Assembly: GCA_902702965.1 (NCBI GenBank)
Contig: CACRXP010000069.1
Span: 210,639 to 274,638, forward strand
Direction: 5' to 3'
DNA: 64,000 nucleotides
Source of the DNA: Spirometra erinaceieuropaei
Taxonomy: Eukaryota > Platyhelminthes > Cestoda > Diphyllobothriidea > Diphyllobothriidae
Each line of letters starts with the position of its first letter. Position 1 is the first letter of the stretch. Made by a program: the position numbers and the translations under genes. Below are positions 59,888 through 64,000 of this stretch, piece by piece. Under the pieces are notes generated by a model that was not told the origin of the DNA, ran no database searches, and was given only the letters and a program-made list of their open reading frames with translations.

Positions 59888-60216
59888 ACAGGACATGGGT
59901 ATAGGAACGTCCCGCCCAAGTAATAGAGGTAGACCTGCGCATAATTCCGTGAAGGGCAAATATTCCCGTGTCCTAATCCCAAAAATAACTTTGATATAAA
60001 ACTGAACCGTTACCATAATCTCAACCTTAAACCCTAACTCTGCCCTTGTCTTGGCCCTAAACTTGGTCCTAGACTACCTTATCGTTAACTTTAAATCTAG
60101 CCCTAAACCCACTCCTTAAATCAATCTTAACTTAAACCTTAAACCTAACTGTAGCTTCGCTGGAAGTTGGCTCAAAGCCACCAGTATTGCAGGCGGTTCC
60201 CATTCTCATGTCCTGT
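59888..60216. mobile_element. TIR element with telomere-like interior beside gypsy 2
   Basis: The left end from 59888 reads ACAGGACATGGGTATAGGAA. The reverse complement of the right end (60216 downwards) reads ACAGGACATGAGAATGGGAA. The interior (60020-60160) is a degenerate CCCTAA array (accttaaaccctaactctg, agccctaaaccc), running opposite to the arrays at 20.1 and 46.0 kb. Flanks tcagtaag and ttgggaag may be a decayed 8-bp duplication. No transposase frame. Confidence 0.62.
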
Positions 60217-60820
60217 TTGGGAAGCCATAGAAGTCAATCTTACCCTGTATCTTGGCGGCCAGGAAAAATACGAGGGTTCGTGGAATGTTTTGGCGTCGTC
60301 GGCGACGTCGTATTTGCTCCGTGGAAACCTGTTCGTCGCGAGCTGCAATGATATCTCTCTGAGGCCGCTGTATGCCGAAGGTGCCGAAATCTTCCAGTGG
60401 TAAACCTGGCGGTCTGGAATCTGAGGGCCTGGTTGATTTGGCCATCGTGATTTCGCCACTTGCCGTAATCTCCCTGCTAGTGCTACGGCCTCTTGTAAAT
60501 CGGCTGGGGGTATCACAAGAAATGGGTGGGGGAGATCTGGTTTCCTTATCAGCAATTGAGAGGGTTGGATGGGCCGCATCTACGAGGGCCGACATGTCCC
60601 CGGCAAAATGCTTGGTCGTTTCGTGAACTTGAGAGCAGTTTTTGCCCAGGCTGTCAATGGCCTCTCCGATCGACATTTTCGGCTGAAGTATGTGCATCTC
60701 ACCCCCTTTGTGCATTTGGAAAGTGGCCAGTTGTTTAATTGGGTCGAAGCGTCTGGGGCCAATGTGGCGTGCTTTGCTGAAATCTAACGTATGTACTTTT
60801 TTATGACAGGTTCTCAAGGA
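60217..60820 (-). pseudogene. Possible gypsy gag remnant
   Basis: The minus frames 60817-60206 (203 codons) and 60579-60172 (135 codons) lie directly upstream of the gypsy RT, beyond the TIR insertion. IPPADLQEAVALAGRLRQVA and DRQVYHWKISAPSAYSGLRE faintly resemble the end of gypsy gag (a DLA..ADRL helix, then CWYHxxFGxxAxxCxxPC), but the cysteines are missing. Position supports it more than sequence does. It could equally be chance open frame. Confidence 0.3.
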
Positions 60821-62030
60821 GGATCAGATGTAATTTCTTGTGTTTCTTGTCCACCGCTACTTTTTCTGGGTTTGTATACTTTCCTCCTAACCCACCAGGT
60901 AGAGCCACAAATCTACAAGCCTATACAGACCTGTGGGGGCTCGGGTGTCACCACAACACCGTCCGTGGAGAAGACAGACATTGGGTACTTGTTTGTATGC
61001 AAGGAGGATAAGCTGGTGCGGATCCCGATCAAATTGGACGTCGATCGAAAGGAAGAGAGACATATGCAAAATGCAAGTCCGGGTACCTTTTACTCGTCCT
61101 TTCAAAAATGCGTCGTAATTTGTGCCTATTACGGACCCTCCATGGTTTGTTGCAAGTGCAAAAAATGAGCTGATTCGAAAACCGCTCCCATTTACACTGC
61201 CAATAAGATCATGCAAGTTAATGTTCTTCCGTCGAATCTGCTGGTTCTCCGGAGAAAAATAGGCAAGGCATGACCTAGGCTATCTAGTTGGCGCCTGTTT
61301 AAATGGAGAGAAAGCCGGATTCCTTGGAGCTTTCATCCGCCTCCACATCGTCCGTGCATGCTGCAGACAATGAAGGTGGGATTTGACAGCAATTCAAATG
61401 AACTCCTGTGGAAATTCTTTGGAAGAATATACTGCTAAAGTAGGGTGAATTTGTAGAATGCATATTAGTCATCATATTTCAGGTTGCAATAACTATGTAA
61501 TTTTGTCCTTCATGAGATCGCTAAATATTTTATCCTTTTCGCCAATAACGCAGACAATTCCTGCGACAATATGCTTGCTTTGCCTGCCCACACACTAAAG
61601 TTTCCCTGCATTCCGCTAGTAAACCCTAATAGATTAGTGAATAACCTGTCATGAACACTGTATTCTAACAAGTGGCAAACCCGTGAGTTGTACCTGAGTT
61701 CTCAAGCTCCAAGCAGAGAATCGGAACTTCTTCCATTCCTCTTACCCCATTTCGAACTATCGGTTTGCTTGGTTTTCTTCTCAGTGCTCCATCCTTGCGA
61801 AACACACGGGATAAAACAAAATAATTTCCTACGGTAAAGATAGTCCTTCTACAGTCTAAATGGTTTCTTCGTATTTCCAACAGATGTCCGCTTTTGCGTG
61901 CGTTAAACTTCAGCATTATGTACCAAATGTCAGGTTGAATATCTAACCAAGGACTTCACCGATCGTTGCGAAAAGACTTTTTTAAATAATTCCTCAATGG
62001 TATTGTTGAATTCTTTTAAACTATGTTTAG
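60821..62030. other. No firm gene; possible upstream exons of the right-edge host gene
   Basis: A plausible start exon is ATG 61303 to 61375 (MERKPDSLELSSASTSSVHA, then ADNE), followed by a donor-like GAAG|GTGGGA. It ends in phase 1, whereas the exon at 62031 starts in phase 0, so at least one more exon would be needed. An open plus-strand stretch at about 61689-61814 (VPEFSSSKQRIGTSSIPLTP) is another candidate. A 125-codon frame at 60791-61168 has no recognised motif. Confidence 0.25.
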
Positions 62031-62202
62031 ATATCCGCTGACTGCGATGCGATGAAGTACTTACAAAACTCGAAGGACCGGCGTTTTGTTTCAATGAGGA
62101 AAAAGGCGATGGAGGAAATTGACATGGATCTCAAGAAACTCTTTGAAAACTGCGATTGGGTGCAAGTGGCCGACAGTTCACTCTTTAAACCACGTGAAGA
62201 AG
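62031..62202 (+). CDS. Host gene, internal exon (hypothetical protein)
   Basis: An exon-like open stretch preceded by a stop and acceptor (ctatgtttag) at 62030 and followed by a donor, GAAG|GTGGGT, at 62203. Translation gives ISADCDAMKYLQNSKDRRFV, then SMRKKAMEEIDMDLKKLFEN, then CDWVQVADSSLFKPREE. The residue composition is ordinary, with charged helical sequence and no low complexity or transposon motif. It ends in phase 1, matching the start of the exon at 63168. I do not recognise the protein. The alternative, that the frame is open by chance, is weakened by the two consistent splice junctions downstream. Confidence 0.55.
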
Positions 62203-63167
62203 GTGGGTTGCTATTGTTTTCCCGTTGCACAGCAAGATAAAAGTTGCAGGATTTCTGTAGTTATCTGAAATAGTTTTTATTCGGCATCCCTCAGTTTAAA
62301 AAGCATGATTTCAGATATATCATCTGTGATTTTTACCCTGCGACATAAGTCCCGTATTCATGCGATAGAAGCCCGATATCCTACATGCAGTGCCCAGATT
62401 TATCTGGGCGGTCTATGAAAGTGATTGGAGTACGGAGCCTGTCTGGTTAGCGTACTGCACGTTGCTCCCGCCTGCGAACGAATATCGAAAAGTGTTGTTG
62501 CCTCAGACTTTAGACGGAGGCCAGGCGACTGGCGGGCGCAGTGTCCAGTCAGTCAGTGCGCAGATCCTTTCACGAGTCACTGGTACTTCCCAGATTAGTA
62601 GTAGCTCTCGCCGAGTCCAACGGACAAACTTGAGCCGTCGGTGATAGGTGGGCCGAGAAGCAGGCAGTTGAGTGATCGCTTCCGTTGTTTCTCTGTCATC
62701 AGCCGGTCCTGTCCCTTCTCATGCCAAAGGTTTGAGCCCATAGCACTGTCGTGAACCATAACCAAAACCCCTAACGAGTGAGTAACGGGCGACTCTGACG
62801 GCTGTGATGAAGAACTTCGCATTTAGAGGGATCTTGCGTTCAACTAGTCCCATCTGCAGGACAAAATGTGCCTCTGAGTGGTCATTAAAAATCTCGTCAT
62901 CACCTCTACGGCCTGTCGAAGCAGCTTGTTTAAATAAAATCAGTCGGTTTAAAGGGCCTTTACTGGATCTCTAATATGCCACTGCCGTGTCTGTGGTTGG
63001 CCGAAACACATGTTTAAACACGAAGGTGATGGAACCCTGCATTGAGCACTATACATTCGTACTGATAAAGCTAGATTTTCTGGTTTTTGATGATGTACAC
63101 AAGATGGAAACCGTGTGCTATAGACATATGTTGATTTTTTCGGCGTCTCCTCTGTTGTCCTTTCCAG

Positions 63168-63527
63168 CTGCATTTAAAGACGATGTGAGGACTCAAGAAC
63201 CGGCTGAAAATCGCTTAATTCTCAAGGCTCCGATGCCTGATGCTGGAAATCAGATAAGTATCAGCTCCATCCATCCACAACGAGAAGAGATTCGGGATTA
63301 TAGTGCGGGTTCTTTGACTTGTCCGGAAGCCCAAATACATACCTCCACTGCATGTTCTAATCAGTCCTCCCTAAAGAGGTCTTTCATGCGTTTGGATTCT
63401 GCCAAAGATCCCATAGGCATCCGGATCGACCAGTTTAAACCTGGGACATGTAACCTCCAAAGAAATCCCTTCCAGACAGTCAAAAGATACAAGTCCTGCG
63501 TACTTTCCCCATCCAAGACACCGTCAC
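63168..63527 (+). CDS. Host gene, internal exon (hypothetical protein)
   Basis: The strong acceptor tctgttgtcctttccag ends at 63167 and a perfect donor GTATGT starts at 63528. The exon is 360 bp, entering and leaving in phase 1. It reads AFKDDVRTQEPAENRLILKA, then PMPDAGNQISISSIHPQREE, later SLKRSFMRLDSAKDPIGIRI, and ends QTVKRYKSCVLSPSKTPS. The segment is Ser/Thr rich with basic SP/TP sites near the end (SPSKTPSP across the junction), which would suit a regulated, partly disordered region; this last point is inference. No enzyme motif is visible. Confidence 0.6.
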
Positions 63528-63595
63528 GTATGTTCCTACGACACGTTTACCCTCTTTGTGATTGTTTTAGTAGACATTTTCTGTTCTTTTCGCAG

Positions 63596-63630
63596 CCTAT
63601 AGGCGAGTCGACGTTGAATTAACTGTCTGA
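63596..63630 (+). CDS. Host gene, terminal exon with stop
   Basis: The intron 63528-63595 is only 68 bp and ends in ttttctgttcttttcgcag. With the incoming base from the previous exon, the reading is PYRRVDVELTV then TGA at 63628-63630. The three exons together give 567 nt (188 codons plus stop), all in phase. Very short introns beside longer ones are common in tapeworm genes. No AATAAA signal was seen just downstream, so the poly(A) site is unknown. Confidence 0.55.
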
Positions 63631-64000
63631 TGATGATTGTATGCTTTTCTAACTCTGATAAACCGTAACTTCAGTTCAGACTTGAATGGGTCTTGTACAG
63701 TTTCCATCGTCTTCTTTAGTCTGCTCGTGCTCCTTCGCAGTCATATTAACTTTTGAATGCTCGTGTTTGTTTTCTGGATTTTTAATCCTACAGACCACTG
63801 CGAAGACCGTTTCCACACAGATCAGGTTTGTTAGTTCCCCTGTTCTGAGTTGGACTATCTAGTTTGGGCACTTGTCTATGTTCAGTAGATAAGACGCCGA
63901 ATTTCCGGCTTCACGCGCATATACAGACAGCCCGTGGGCCCGTAAGACGGACAGTACTAGCTCGTCAGATTAGATGGGACGTAGGAAAATGTGGGACGCG
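63631..64000. other. Sequence downstream of the host gene stop; nothing recognised
   Basis: 370 bp with no long frame or repeat that I recognise. It probably includes the 3' UTR of the preceding gene. Confidence 0.4.

Noticed and set aside
60887..61216. Minus frame with NHGGSVIGTNYDAFLK compared with the Penelope ADKGGSxVxxD block
   Set aside because: Only GGSVI matches; the preceding Asp-Lys and other RT blocks are absent.

Overview
The window looks like repeat-rich flatworm nuclear DNA, most likely from a diphyllobothriid tapeworm (Spirometra, Dibothriocephalus or Schistocephalus type). The organism call rests on recognising two endonuclease plus reverse-transcriptase (RT) retrotransposon families that I know from these worms. 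Family A ends in C2H2 fingers of the type CPxCxxxFxxxIGLVGHLR. Family B has a C-terminal region reading LEVFDHHCLR and RRLRWFGHV. No database search was possible, so the genus is an inference. There are no bacterial-style operons, no CRISPR array and no rRNA genes.

Most recognisable sequence is decayed mobile DNA. From left to right: a non-LTR ORF1 with one in-frame stop (1-942, minus); a small terminal-inverted-repeat (TIR) element (6121-6484); an orphan family A 3' end (7095-7670); a foldback element with arms of about 370 bp (10319-11310); a Penelope-like element with its GIY-YIG domain (12600-13400, minus); a Ty3/gypsy remnant with protease, RT and integrase pieces (13.9-16.5 kb, minus); a long, nearly complete but dead family A copy (about 19.1-25.0 kb, plus) that carries a nested TIR element; an RT fragment of another non-LTR lineage (27.8-28.5 kb, minus); more Penelope pieces (30.1, 34.3-35.6 and 44.1-44.5 kb, minus); family B copies (32.5-34.2 kb plus; 41.1-43.6 kb minus); a 5'-truncated family A copy (36.6-38.9 kb, plus); several orphan family A 3' ends; and a second gypsy RT fragment (59.4-59.9 kb, minus) next to another TIR element.

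The only convincing host gene is at the right edge. Three plus-strand exons (62031-62202, 63168-63527, 63596-63630) have matching splice phases and end in a stop, giving the C-terminal 188 residues of a protein I do not recognise.

Every RT or endonuclease domain that can be read has lost a catalytic residue or is frameshifted, except for one YADD box in a broken family B copy. No autonomous element is visible. Two observations deserve most follow-up. First, several short TIR elements with different ends each enclose degenerate telomere-like (TTAGGG) arrays. Second, two Penelope 3' ends carry the same 34-nt hammerhead-ribozyme-like core. Large parts (about 1-6 kb, 8.2-10.3 kb, 47-53 kb, 56.3-59.1 kb) hold nothing I can name.
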